A stretch of DNA of 20,669 bases from Muribaculaceae bacterium. GTDB lineage: Bacteria > Bacteroidota > Bacteroidia > Bacteroidales > Muribaculaceae. The stretch covers positions 1-20,669 of the forward strand of contig JAICZO010000015.1 in NCBI GenBank assembly GCA_029057255.1, written 5' to 3'. The position numbers and the translations under genes are program-made. Below are positions 8,332-16,157 of the stretch, piece by piece. The notes below the pieces were generated by a model that saw only the letters and a list, made by a program, of their open reading frames with translations, searched no databases and had not been told where the DNA came from. Every line of letters starts with the position of its first letter. The first letter of the stretch is position 1.

Positions 8332-10083
8332 TTATCCCAGTCTCATTTTATATTTCGTTATCATTTCGGCCACCGCGGGGTGAGCGCTTACGATGTGCTC
8401 GAGCACCTGCTGCTCTGTCCAGAAGGCAGGCGGTATCTCGCCCTCGCATACTTTGGGCTCGACGGTGACGCTGTCGTTCTGCAGGCTGTCGCGCAGCATG
8501 CCGTTGATGGCGCGGGCGAACTTGCGCACCGCCTCGGCCTGTATCTCCGAGCCTACCGGAAGGGTGTACGCCGTGCCCTCCGCTTTCTCGGGGGCGGCGG
8601 CGAGGAGGATGCTTGTCAGCAAGGGCTCGTCGCGGAACGAGCCTCTGACCTTGCTCCATGCCGTGTCGAAGTCGGCGTCGGTGAACTTGCTGTCGCGCAC
8701 CGGTGCCGCCTGCGCTTCCTGCAGCGGCCGGGCTGCGGTCTCTGCCGCGGCTGTGTGCCGTGCCCTGAGCGACAGTCCTCCGGGCGAGTATGTGTGGCCT
8801 GTGGGCGGCTGTGCCGGGCGTGGCGCCGGAGCCGCCTGTCGCGGCATTCCTGCCGCCGTCGCCTGTTGCTGTGCCATGTTTTGCGCCGCGGGCTGAGGCT
8901 GCGGCGTCTGCGGAGCCGTCGGTTCAGACTTGGCGTACTGACCGAGCGGCTTCAGTTGCCCCCCGTCGCTTCCGCTTTCATCGGGCGAGGGGCTGAGTAG
9001 TTGGCACAGTTTGATGAGTGTCAGCTCTATTAAGAATTGTTTGTTGCTTGCCTGTCTGAAGTTGAAGTCCGCGTCGTTGCACAGATCCATCGCCTTGTAT
9101 ATGAAGGTCGGGTGGAGCTTGGCGGCGCGTGCTGCCATCTGCTCTTTCATCTCGTCGGAGGCCTCGAGCAGGGTCATGGTCGCGGGGTTGGATGCCACCA
9201 TGAGGTCGCGCATGTAGAGGCCGAGGCCGTTGATGAAGAACTGGGAGTCGAAGCCCTTGGAGCGCACTTCCTTGTAGATGAGCAGTGCCGAGGGCACGTC
9301 GCCTGCGACGAAGGCGTCGACGAGGCGGGCGTAGTAGCTGTGGTCGAGCACGTTGAGGTTCTCGACGGTGGAGGCGTAGGTGATGTTGCCTCGCGACGAC
9401 GCCGCCACCTGGTCGAAGATCGAAAGGGCGTCGCGCATGGCGCCGTCGGCTTTCTGTGCTATGACGGCGAGAGCCTCAGGCTCGGCCGTGATGCCTTCTT
9501 TTGCGGCCACGCGCTGCATGTGCGCCACCATGTCGGATATTGATATACGGTTGAAGTCGTATATCTGGCATCTCGACAGGATTGTGGGTATGATTTTGTG
9601 CTTTTCTGTCGTGGCGAGGATGAAAACGACGTAGGCGGGCGGCTCCTCGAGGGTCTTGAGGAAGGCGTTGAAGGCCTGGGTGGTGAGCATGTGCACCTCG
9701 TCGATGATGAACACACGGTAGCGACCGGTTGTCGGGGGCACCATCACCTGGTCGATGAGAGTCTTCATCTCGTCGACGCCGTTGTGCGAGGCGGCGTCAA
9801 GCTCGAGGATGTTCATCGACCTGTTTTCATTGAACTGCCGGCACGAATCACACTCGTTGCACGCCTCGCCCGCTGCGGTGCGGTTGGTGCAGTTGATTGT
9901 TTTGGCGAAAATACGGGCGCAAGACGTCTTGCCCACACCTCGCGAGCCGCAGAAAAGATAGGCGTGCGCGAGGCGGTCGGTGGCGATGGCATTCTTGAGC
10001 GTTGCCGTCAGGGCGTGCTGCCCCACGACGCTGTCGAATGTCGTCGGTCTGTACTTTCGTGCCGATACGATGTATTGTTCCAT
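8332..10083 (-). CDS. dnaX: DNA polymerase III subunit gamma/tau
   Basis: Clamp-loader ATPase, 583 residues from the start chosen here (MEQYIVSARKYRP). Walker A is GSRGVGKT (46-53), the zinc cysteines are Cys65, Cys75, Cys78 and Cys81, Walker B is IIDEVH (Asp128, Glu129), sensor 1 is LATTE (about 156-160), and the SRC arginine finger is Arg171. The collar domain runs to about 365. A Pro/Gln/Ala-rich linker (about 395-475) leads to a C-terminal tau-like domain (about 490-583). The open frame extends 25 codons upstream, but that part contains the -7 promoter element and is unlike the family, so the ATG at 10081-10083 is preferred. No obvious slippery A-run for producing a short gamma form was seen. 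It is the first gene of the minus-strand run. Confidence 0.96.
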   Translation of the reverse strand: MEQYIVSARKYRPTTFDSVVGQHALTATLKNAIATDRLAHAYLFCGSRGVGKTSCARIFAKTINCTNRTAAGEACNECDSCRQFNENRSMNILELDAASHNGVDEMKTLIDQVMVPPTTGRYRVFIIDEVHMLTTQAFNAFLKTLEEPPAYVVFILATTEKHKIIPTILSRCQIYDFNRISISDMVAHMQRVAAKEGITAEPEALAVIAQKADGAMRDALSIFDQVAASSRGNITYASTVENLNVLDHSYYARLVDAFVAGDVPSALLIYKEVRSKGFDSQFFINGLGLYMRDLMVASNPATMTLLEASDEMKEQMAARAAKLHPTFIYKAMDLCNDADFNFRQASNKQFLIELTLIKLCQLLSPSPDESGSDGGQLKPLGQYAKSEPTAPQTPQPQPAAQNMAQQQATAAGMPRQAAPAPRPAQPPTGHTYSPGGLSLRARHTAAAETAARPLQEAQAAPVRDSKFTDADFDTAWSKVRGSFRDEPLLTSILLAAAPEKAEGTAYTLPVGSEIQAEAVRKFARAINGMLRDSLQNDSVTVEPKVCEGEIPPAFWTEQQVLEHIVSAHPAVAEMITKYKMRLG

Positions 10084-10128
10084 GTCTAAGTCTTTCGGTG
10101 TCCGCGGTTTTGCGCGCAGGCACAAGTG

Positions 10129-10136
10129 CAAAGATA
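10129..10136 (-). promoter_or_regulatory. -7 element of the dnaX promoter
   Basis: Read on the minus strand, this is TATCTTTG, a perfect match to the Bacteroidetes -7 consensus TAnnTTTG, followed by CAC. It lies about 45 bases upstream of the preferred dnaX start. No convincing TTTG is present at the -33 distance, so the promoter is assigned mainly from the -7 box. It would drive dnaX and probably the four genes after it. Confidence 0.55.
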
Positions 10137-10285
10137 CAACAAAAATCGGAAACAGCACTATTCATGAGCGTCGGAGGCTGTGTTAACATTTTTTCACGCT
10201 TTGTAAAAATTATATTTAATATGCAGCGTATCAGGAAAATAGCGTTATTTCGCGTGCGGCCGTCATATGGCTGAATAAAGAAAAA

Positions 10286-10327
10286 TTTCCTTTTTTGCGG
10301 AATTATTGCTTACTTTGCACCGCAAAA
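10286..10327 (+). promoter_or_regulatory. Probable acpP promoter with a start-site dyad
   Basis: TTACTTTG at 10310-10317 is a one-mismatch -7 box. TTTC at 10286-10289 is a weak -33 box with a 20-base spacer. The -7 box runs into TTTGCACCGCAAAA (10314-10327), an inverted repeat (TTTGC, ACC, GCAAA) that also occurs at the tRNA-Leu promoter. The ATG of acpP follows about 35 bases later in an AT-rich leader. Confidence 0.5.
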
Positions 10328-10361
10328 TACGAAATTATTAATCACAAAATACTACACTATC

Positions 10362-10595
10362 ATGTCAGAAATTGCAGATCGCGTGAAAAACATCGTAGTT
10401 GACAAACTCGGTGTTGAGCCTGAAAAAGTTACTGAAGAAGCAGCATTCATCACCGACCTCGGTGCAGACTCTCTCGACACTGTCGAGCTGATCATGGACT
10501 TCGAAAAGGAATTCGGTATCACCATTCCCGACGAAGAAGCTGAAAAGATCAAAACTGTAGGCGACGCTGTTGCTTTCGTAGAAGCTCACGCGTAA
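10362..10595 (+). CDS. acpP: Acyl carrier protein
   Basis: A 77-residue acidic four-helix carrier for acyl chains in type II fatty-acid synthesis. The phosphopantetheine site is Ser37 in LGADSLDTVELIMDFE (33-48), which matches the canonical DSL motif. The length is typical. Codon use differs somewhat from the GC-rich neighbours (more GAA, GTT and AAA), as expected for a very highly expressed gene. It is followed after 182 bp by fabF, the classical acpP-fabF order. The spacer is strongly structured, which may let acpP be expressed above fabF. Confidence 0.98.
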   Translation: MSEIADRVKNIVVDKLGVEPEKVTEEAAFITDLGADSLDTVELIMDFEKEFGITIPDEEAEKIKTVGDAVAFVEAHA

Positions 10596-10624
10596 GACGC
10601 AGGGAGGATAACAACTCCGGACAA

Positions 10625-10684
10625 AACATACGGCCGCCGCAAACGTTCCTGCTGCAAGCGGGAATCAAACGGCGGTTTTATGTT
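10625..10684 (+). terminator. Nested hairpin after acpP, possible partial terminator
   Basis: The stem has three paired blocks: AACATA (10625-10630) with TATGTT (10679-10684), CCGCCG (10634-10639) with CGGCGG (10670-10675), and an inner TTCCTGC/GCGGGAA pairing around TGCAA that contains one G-U pair. The outer 3' arm starts in TTTTA directly after the GC block. The T-run is short, so partial termination or 3'-end protection of the acpP message is more likely than full termination. Confidence 0.55.
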
Positions 10685-10691
10685 ATTATAC

Positions 10692-10719
10692 CGCGTGCGC
10701 ACGCGTATATATACGCACA
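10692..10719. other. 28-nt alternating pyrimidine-purine tract with two palindromes
   Basis: Every base from 10692 to 10719 alternates pyrimidine-purine without a break. The tract contains two overlapping perfect 14-bp palindromes: CGCGTGCGCACGCG (10692-10705) and GCGTATATATACGC (10703-10716). Such sequences can adopt Z-DNA or cruciform structure under negative supercoiling, and the RNA could form hairpins. It lies in the spacer between acpP and fabF. Its role is not known. Confidence 0.8.
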
Positions 10720-10740
10720 GGCAGTGACGCTGCCTTTTCT
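10719..10740 (+). terminator. Small hairpin with T-run upstream of fabF
   Basis: AGGCAG (10719-10724) and CTGCCT (10730-10735) form a perfect 6-bp stem with a 5-nt loop, followed by TTTTCT. The shape is that of a weak Rho-independent terminator placed about 40 bases before the fabF start. No separate fabF promoter was clearly seen after it, so it may attenuate rather than end transcription from acpP. Confidence 0.5.
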
Positions 10741-10777
10741 CCAATTCCTGTCAACGAAATCTTCTAAAGCTCAATAA

Positions 10778-12046
10778 ATGGAACTTAAACGAGTAGTAGT
10801 TACCGGCCTCGGCGCCATCACACCTATCGGCAACGACGTGCCCACAACCTGGGAGAACGCCAAAGCCGGTGTCAGCGGCGCAGGCCCCATCACACACTTC
10901 GACGCAAGCCTCTTCAAGACTCAGTTTGCATGCGAAGTAAAAGGATTCAAGCCCGAAGAGCACTTCGACCGCAAGAAAATGCGTCAGCTTGACCTCTACG
11001 CACAGTATGCTCTCGTGGCAGCCCGTCAGGCCGTGGCCGACGCCGGTCTCGAAGCCGAGAACAACGAAATCAACAAAAACCGCGTAGGCGTTATCGTGGC
11101 TGCCGGTATCGGCGGTCTCCACACTTTCGAGGAGGAAGCCGGATATTATGCCCTCAACGCCGAAAAAGGCCCCAAATACAACCCCTTCTTCATCCCCAAG
11201 ATGATCGCCGACATCGCGTCGGGTCACATCTCGATGGAGTATGGCTACCACGGCCCCAACTACGGTGTCGTATCGGCATGCGCTTCGTCGAACAACGCCA
11301 TCATCGACGCCTTCAACCTCATCCGTCTCGGTAAGGCCGACGTCATTCTCACCGGCGGTGCCGAAGCTGCTATCTTCCCCGCAGGTGTGGGCGGCTTCAA
11401 CTCGATGCACGCTCTGTCGACACGCAACGACAGCCCCGAGACTGCTTCGCGTCCCTTCAGCAAGAGCCGCGACGGCTTCGTGATGGGCGAAGGCTCGGCC
11501 GTCCTCGTCCTTGAGGAACTCGAGCACGCTCTCGCCCGTGGCGCTAAAATCTACTGCGAAGTGGCCGGCGGCGGTCTCTCTGCCGACGCATACCACCTCA
11601 CTGCAACTCACCCCGACGGCCTCGGCGCAAAGCTCGCCATGCAGAACGCTCTCGAGGACGCAGGCATGACACCCGCCGACATCGACTACATCAACGTACA
11701 CGGTACTTCGACCCCCGTAGGCGACATCTCGGAAGTCAAGGCTATCGTCGAGCTCTTCGGTGAGGAAGCACACAAGCTCAACATCTCGTCGACCAAGTCG
11801 ATGACAGGCCACCTCCTCGGCGCCACCGGCGCTCTCGAGGCTGTATTCTCGGTCAAGGCTGTTGAAGAGGACATCGTGCCCCCCACAATCAACCACGACC
11901 CCGAAGACGTCGACGAAGAAATCGACTACACCCTCAACTTCACCTTCGACAAGGCTCAGAAGCGCACCGTACGTGCCGCTCTGTCCAACTCCTTCGGTTT
12001 CGGCGGCCACAATGCCACCGTCATCGTGAAGAAGTTCGAGAAGTAA
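10778..12046 (+). CDS. fabF: Beta-ketoacyl-ACP synthase II
   Basis: Condensing enzyme of fatty-acid elongation, 422 residues, cytoplasmic. It joins malonyl-ACP to an acyl-enzyme. The catalytic cysteine is Cys168 in VVSACASSNN, with His308 in VHGTSTPVGD, Lys340 in SSTKSMTGH and His345. The C-terminal SFGFGGHNA block of thiolase-fold synthases is present. The length is typical of FabF. It follows acpP and is probably transcribed partly from the acpP promoter through the structured spacer. The codon bias is regular and consistent with high expression. Confidence 0.97.
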   Translation: MELKRVVVTGLGAITPIGNDVPTTWENAKAGVSGAGPITHFDASLFKTQFACEVKGFKPEEHFDRKKMRQLDLYAQYALVAARQAVADAGLEAENNEINKNRVGVIVAAGIGGLHTFEEEAGYYALNAEKGPKYNPFFIPKMIADIASGHISMEYGYHGPNYGVVSACASSNNAIIDAFNLIRLGKADVILTGGAEAAIFPAGVGGFNSMHALSTRNDSPETASRPFSKSRDGFVMGEGSAVLVLEELEHALARGAKIYCEVAGGGLSADAYHLTATHPDGLGAKLAMQNALEDAGMTPADIDYINVHGTSTPVGDISEVKAIVELFGEEAHKLNISSTKSMTGHLLGATGALEAVFSVKAVEEDIVPPTINHDPEDVDEEIDYTLNFTFDKAQKRTVRAALSNSFGFGGHNATVIVKKFEK

Positions 12047-12072
12047 GAAATCAACTCAACACATATATGCCG

Positions 12073-12098
12073 GCCCCGGGCTAACAATGTCCCGGGGC
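12073..12098 (+). promoter_or_regulatory. Strong GC hairpin between fabF and mtnN
   Basis: GCCCCGGG (12073-12080) and CCCGGGGC (12091-12098) pair perfectly over 8 bp around a 10-nt loop. No T-run follows, so it is not a classical terminator. It may stabilise the 3' end of the fabF message or cause pausing. The mtnN start is 30 bases further on. Confidence 0.55.
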
Positions 12099-12127
12099 TG
12101 ACTGTATCAACCCACGAAGAAAAAGAC

Positions 12128-12805
12128 ATGAAGATAGGTATCATCGTGGCCATGGACAAGGAGATGGCGCTGCTGCTGCCTCTGCTCGGCAATGCCTCTG
12201 CGGTCACTATCAACGGCTTCGAGTTTCACACCGGTACTGTCGGCCGACATGACGTTGTAGCATGCAAATGCGGCATCGGCAAGGTCAACGCCGCCGTCGG
12301 CACCCTCACCCTCATCGAGAACTTTCATCCCGCACTTGTGGTCAACACCGGAGTCGCCGGTGGCACCGGCGCTACCGACGACCCCGCACGCGTGCTCGAC
12401 ATCGTGCTCGCGTCGGAAATAGCATATCATGACGTATGGTGCGGCCCCGGCACAACGCCCGGTCAGGCCGCCGGATGCCCCGCACGTTTCGCCTGTCCGC
12501 TGCCCTCCGACGTGCGCGCCGCTCTCGGCGCCAAGGAAGGCCTCATCGCCTCGGGCGACATATTCGTCGACAGCCCCGAAGTGCTCGCACACATCATCGG
12601 GCTTTATCCCGACGCCAAGGCCGTCGACATGGAGTCGGGTGCCATAGCGCAGGTGTGCCATATCAAGAGTGTGCCCTTCGTCTGTGTGCGTGTCATAAGC
12701 GATACTCCCGGCGACGGTGGCAACGCCGCAGCCTACGAGAGCTTCTGGAACGACGCTCCCAAGCGCACTTTCGACGAAGTGGAGAAACTGCTCTCGCTCC
12801 TCTGA
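12128..12805 (+). CDS. mtnN: 5'-methylthioadenosine/S-adenosylhomocysteine nucleosidase
   Basis: A 225-residue nucleosidase that cleaves adenine from MTA, SAH and 5'-deoxyadenosine, recycling by-products of SAM-using enzymes. Family marks are GIIVAMDKEM (Glu12 at the position of the E. coli catalytic Glu12), CGIGKVNAA (48-56), NTGVAGG (73-79), AYHDVW (99-104), SGDIFVD (142-148), AVDMESGAIAQVCH (Glu169 binds the ribose hydroxyls) and VISDTPG, with Asp192 the general acid. A futalosine hydrolase (MqnB) is a related alternative, but the YHD, SGD-FV and DMES blocks fit MtnN better. It lies 81 bp after fabF and is followed 7 bp later by the AlbA_2 gene. Confidence 0.92.
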   Translation: MKIGIIVAMDKEMALLLPLLGNASAVTINGFEFHTGTVGRHDVVACKCGIGKVNAAVGTLTLIENFHPALVVNTGVAGGTGATDDPARVLDIVLASEIAYHDVWCGPGTTPGQAAGCPARFACPLPSDVRAALGAKEGLIASGDIFVDSPEVLAHIIGLYPDAKAVDMESGAIAQVCHIKSVPFVCVRVISDTPGDGGNAAAYESFWNDAPKRTFDEVEKLLSLL

Positions 12806-12812
12806 AACGGCC

Positions 12813-13466
12813 GTGAAAGACCTTAAAGCCATACGCGGAACTGTGCTTCTGCGCAAGATGGTGGCAGAGGGCGAGCACGAGAGGCAGGACTTCAAGTTCG
12901 CCATCAGCGACGCGCGCAAGATAGCGCGCTCGCTGTCGGCCTTTGCCAACAACAGCGGTGGACGCCTCCTCATAGGCGTCAAGGACAACGGTGTCATCGC
13001 CGGTGTCCGCAACGAGGAAGATATCTATATGGTAGAGCTTGCCGCCGACCGCTACTGCCGCCCTTCGCAGCATGTCGACTTCGCTGCCTACAGGCTCGAG
13101 GACGGCGTGCGCGTCATCGTGGCCTCGATAGGACCTGCCGACTCACGGCCTGTCATGGTCGACGAGGGTGCGGGCAATATGCGGGCCTACTACCGTGTGG
13201 CCGACGAGAACATAGCCGCGCACCCGCTCATGGAGCGTGCCTGGCGCATGTCGGCCTCCGGCGAGCTGCCGCCGCTGACGGAGCGCCACTATGCTTTGGC
13301 GGCACTGTTCGACACGCCCGGCAAGCGCATGGACGAGCGGCAGATAGCCCTCGCCCTGCATGTGCCTGTCGACGTTGCCGAGGATATGGTGGCACGCCTG
13401 CTGTCGGCCGGCGTCCTTGCGGGCGCGTTCGACGGCACGCGTTTTCTCTTTACACTTTCCGATTAG
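12813..13466 (+). CDS. AlbA_2 (Schlafen-type putative DNA-binding) domain protein
   Basis: A 217-residue protein if translated from the GTG at 12813. The AlbA_2 domain covers about 15-130 and shows EGEHERQDFKFAISDARKIA, then the conserved SAFANNSGGRLLIGVKDNG (residues 42-60) and AGVRNEED. The C-terminal part (about 155-217) looks like a winged helix. The in-frame ATG at 12858 would cut off residues preceding the conserved block, so the GTG, 7 bp after the mtnN stop, is preferred; no strong ribosome site decides it. AlbA_2 proteins are often transcription regulators or ATP-binding proteins, and the exact role is unknown. It overlaps the convergent truA by 4 bp. Confidence 0.85.
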   Translation: MKDLKAIRGTVLLRKMVAEGEHERQDFKFAISDARKIARSLSAFANNSGGRLLIGVKDNGVIAGVRNEEDIYMVELAADRYCRPSQHVDFAAYRLEDGVRVIVASIGPADSRPVMVDEGAGNMRAYYRVADENIAAHPLMERAWRMSASGELPPLTERHYALAALFDTPGKRMDERQIALALHVPVDVAEDMVARLLSAGVLAGAFDGTRFLFTLSD

Positions 13467-14203
13467 TACTTCACATCCCACAGAAACAGCGCCTCGCCCG
13501 GCACCGATGTTCCGGCGGCGCAGCGGTCTTTGCGCTCCAGGACATCAATGATGCCCTCGGGGCGCATTTTTCCGCGTCCTACTTCGGCGAGAGTGCCGAC
13601 GACGGCGCGCACCATGTTGCGCAGGAAGCGGTCGGCTGCTATCTCGAAGTAGTAGCGGCCGCCGTCGCCCTCTATGGCGTGCCAGCGGGCGCGCCGCAGG
13701 TCGCAGATGTTGGTCTTGACGTCGGTGTGCAGCTTGGAGAAGGATGTGAAGTCGCGGCGCCCCAACATCAGTGCTGCCGCCTCGTTCATGGCGTCGAAGT
13801 CGAGCCCGTTGGGCACGTACCACGACAAGCCCGCGGCGAAGGGCCACTTGGCGGTGTGCACGAAGTAGCGGTAGGAGCGCTCTGTGGCGTCGAAGCGGGC
13901 GTGCGCGTCGGCCGCCACAGGCTCGAATGACTCGATGGCTATGTGCGGGCCTGCGATGCTGTTGACGGCGCGCATGAAGCGCTGCTCGCGCGGGTCGAAG
14001 CCGTCGGGCAGGTCGACATGCGCCACCATGCGGCGCGCGTTGACGCCGGCGTCGGTGCGTCCGGCGCCCGTTATGGGCACCGGTGTGCGCAGCACTGTCG
14101 CCATGGCGTCCTCGATAGTGCTCTGCACGGTCACTTCCCCCGGCTGACGCTGCCATCCGTGGAAGGGCGCGCCGAGGTAGCTGAGCGTCATGAACCAGCG
14201 CAT
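13463..14203 (-). CDS. truA: tRNA pseudouridine(38-40) synthase
   Basis: A 246-residue enzyme that isomerises uridines 38-40 in the anticodon stem-loop of many tRNAs. The catalytic aspartate is Asp51 in GRTDAGVNA (48-56). RSYRYF (109-114) carries the conserved tyrosine that stacks on the target base. DRFLRNMVRAVVGTL (191-205) is the characteristic C-terminal motif. The length is normal. It starts 4 bp after the speA stop and so belongs to the PBP1A-speA-truA run. Its stop codon overlaps that of the AlbA_2 gene on the other strand (13463-13466), and no terminator is visible there. Confidence 0.95.
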   Translation of the reverse strand: MRWFMTLSYLGAPFHGWQRQPGEVTVQSTIEDAMATVLRTPVPITGAGRTDAGVNARRMVAHVDLPDGFDPREQRFMRAVNSIAGPHIAIESFEPVAADAHARFDATERSYRYFVHTAKWPFAAGLSWYVPNGLDFDAMNEAAALMLGRRDFTSFSKLHTDVKTNICDLRRARWHAIEGDGGRYYFEIAADRFLRNMVRAVVGTLAEVGRGKMRPEGIIDVLERKDRCAAGTSVPGEALFLWDVKY

Positions 14204-14207
14204 GTCC

Positions 14208-16103
14208 TTACTTCTCGAGATATGTGTATCCGAAGAGGCCCGAGCGGTATGTGCTGATGAAGTCGCGTCCTTCCTCGGGTGTTATCGAGCCTGATTTCAT
14301 CGAGGCTGTCACCCATGTCTCGAGGTTGCGGACGAGCTTCTTGGGGTTGTACTGCACGTAGTCGAGCACTTCGTCGACGGTCTCGCCTTCGATAATCTGG
14401 TCTATCTCGTAGCGGTCCTTGTAGACGCTGACATGCACCACGTTGGTGTCGCCGAAGAGGTTGTGCATGTCGCCGAGAATCTCCTGGTATGCGCCGACGA
14501 GGAACACGCCGATGTAGTAGGGCTCGTTCTGCTTGAGCGGGTGCACGGGCAGCGATGCCGACGTGCCCTGCGAGGATATGAAGTTGGCAATCTTGCCGTC
14601 GCTGTCGCAGGTGATGTCCTGGATGGTGCATGTGCGCACGGGCTTCTCGTCAAGGCGTGTGATGGGTATGATGGGGAATATCTGGTCGATAGCCCACGAG
14701 TCGGGCAGCGACTGGAAGAGCGAGAAGTTGCAGAAGTATTTGTCGGGCAGCATCTTGGCAATCTTGCGCAGGTCTTCGGGCACGTGCTTCATCGAGCCTG
14801 CGATGTCGCCCACTTCGCGTGCGATGCTCCAGAAGAGCTTTTCGATCTGGGCCCTTGTGCGGAGGTCGAGCATGCCGAGGCTGAAGAGGTCGAGAGCCTC
14901 CTCGCGTATCTGCAGTGCGTCGTGCCAGCTCTCGAAGAGGCGCGAGGAGTCGAGTCGGTCCCATATGTCGTAAAGCTCGCGCGCCAGCTCGTGGTCGTCG
15001 GCCGACACTTCCTGCGTTTCTTTCCAGACGGGCAGCTGAGTGGTCTCGAGCACCTCGAATATCAGCACCGAGTGGTGTGCCGTGAGCGAGCGTCCGCTCT
15101 CGGTGATAATGTTGGGCTGACGCAGACCGTTCTTTGTGCAGACGTCGACGATGGCCGATACGGCGTCGTTGGCATACTCCTGGATGGAGTAGTTCATCGA
15201 GCTTTCGCTCGAGCTGCTGCGCGAGCCGTCGTAGTCGACACCGAGTCCGCCGCCGATGTCGATGAAGTCGATGTCGAAGCCGAGCTTGGAGAGTTGCACG
15301 TAGAACTGTGTGGCTTCTCGGAGCGCGTTCTTGATGACACGTATCTTGTTTATCTGGCTGCCGATGTGGAAGTGTATGAGCTTGAGGCAGTCCTTGATGT
15401 CGCGGCGCTCGAGGATGTCGAGGGCCTCAAGCAGCTCCGAGGAGTTCAGGCCGAACTTGCTCTGGTCGCCGCCGCTCTCGCTCCACTTTCCGGAGCCTGT
15501 GCTTGAGAGCTTGATGCGGATGCCGATGTTGGGGCGTACCTTCAGCCGTCGGGCGATGTCGGCTATCATTCGCAGCTCGTTGAGCTTCTCGACCACGAGG
15601 TATATGCGGCGTCCCATCTTCTGAGCCAGCAGAGCCAGCTCGATATATGACTCGTCCTTGTATCCGTTGCAGATGATGAGGGCGTTCTCGGCGATGTGTG
15701 TGGCCAGCACGGCATGCAGCTCGGGCTTCGAGCCTGCCTCGAGGCCGATGTTGAACTTCTTGCCGTAGCTGACTATCTCCTCGACTACCTGGCGCATCTG
15801 GTTGACCTTTATGGGGTAGATCATGAAGTTCTGAGCCTTGTAGTCATACTGTTTCGACGCCTCCTTGAAGCAGTTTGAAATCTTCTCGATGCGGTTGTCG
15901 AGGATGTCGGGGAAGCGCAGCAGTACGGGAGCCGAGATGTCGCGCACCTGGAGCTCGTCCATCACATCCTTGAGGTCGACCGACGCATATCCCTTGCGGG
16001 GAGTGACCACGACGTGGCCTTTGTCGTTGATAGAGAAGTAGTTTCGGCCCCAGCCGGTTATGTTGTACAGCTCCTCGCTGTCTTCAATACGCCATTTTCT
16101 CAT
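14208..16103 (-). CDS. speA: Biosynthetic arginine decarboxylase
   Basis: A 631-residue PLP enzyme that converts arginine to agmatine, the first step of polyamine synthesis by the agmatine route. The PLP lysine is Lys99 in YPIKVNQ. Other fold-type III marks are GLEAGSKPEL, CNGYKDE, HFHIGSQ, the phosphate-binding GGGLGVDYDGS and ITESGRSLTAHH. The length and the N-terminal WRIEDSEELYNITGWG block match SpeA rather than diaminopimelate or ornithine decarboxylases. It lies 54 bp after PBP1A and 4 bp before truA. No clear promoter was found in the 54-bp gap, so it is probably transcribed with PBP1A. Confidence 0.96.
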   Translation of the reverse strand: MRKWRIEDSEELYNITGWGRNYFSINDKGHVVVTPRKGYASVDLKDVMDELQVRDISAPVLLRFPDILDNRIEKISNCFKEASKQYDYKAQNFMIYPIKVNQMRQVVEEIVSYGKKFNIGLEAGSKPELHAVLATHIAENALIICNGYKDESYIELALLAQKMGRRIYLVVEKLNELRMIADIARRLKVRPNIGIRIKLSSTGSGKWSESGGDQSKFGLNSSELLEALDILERRDIKDCLKLIHFHIGSQINKIRVIKNALREATQFYVQLSKLGFDIDFIDIGGGLGVDYDGSRSSSSESSMNYSIQEYANDAVSAIVDVCTKNGLRQPNIITESGRSLTAHHSVLIFEVLETTQLPVWKETQEVSADDHELARELYDIWDRLDSSRLFESWHDALQIREEALDLFSLGMLDLRTRAQIEKLFWSIAREVGDIAGSMKHVPEDLRKIAKMLPDKYFCNFSLFQSLPDSWAIDQIFPIIPITRLDEKPVRTCTIQDITCDSDGKIANFISSQGTSASLPVHPLKQNEPYYIGVFLVGAYQEILGDMHNLFGDTNVVHVSVYKDRYEIDQIIEGETVDEVLDYVQYNPKKLVRNLETWVTASMKSGSITPEEGRDFISTYRSGLFGYTYLEK

Positions 16104-16157
16104 CTGTCAGAGCGGATAAAAAGAGTGTGTGTATGTTTGTTAAATAATCTATTGGTA

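Noticed and set aside
10084..10158. 25-codon N-terminal extension of dnaX
   Set aside because: The extension contains the -7 promoter element, and DnaX proteins normally begin close to the SARKYRP block.
10751..12010. 419-codon open frame on the minus strand opposite fabF
   Set aside because: It is the complement of biased codons in a highly expressed gene. FabF on the plus strand has every catalytic motif, and the antisense product resembles nothing.
14433..15506. 357-codon open frame on the plus strand opposite speA
   Set aside because: It is antisense to an unmistakable arginine decarboxylase, and its composition (Val, Glu, Ala, His repeats) is typical of shadow frames.
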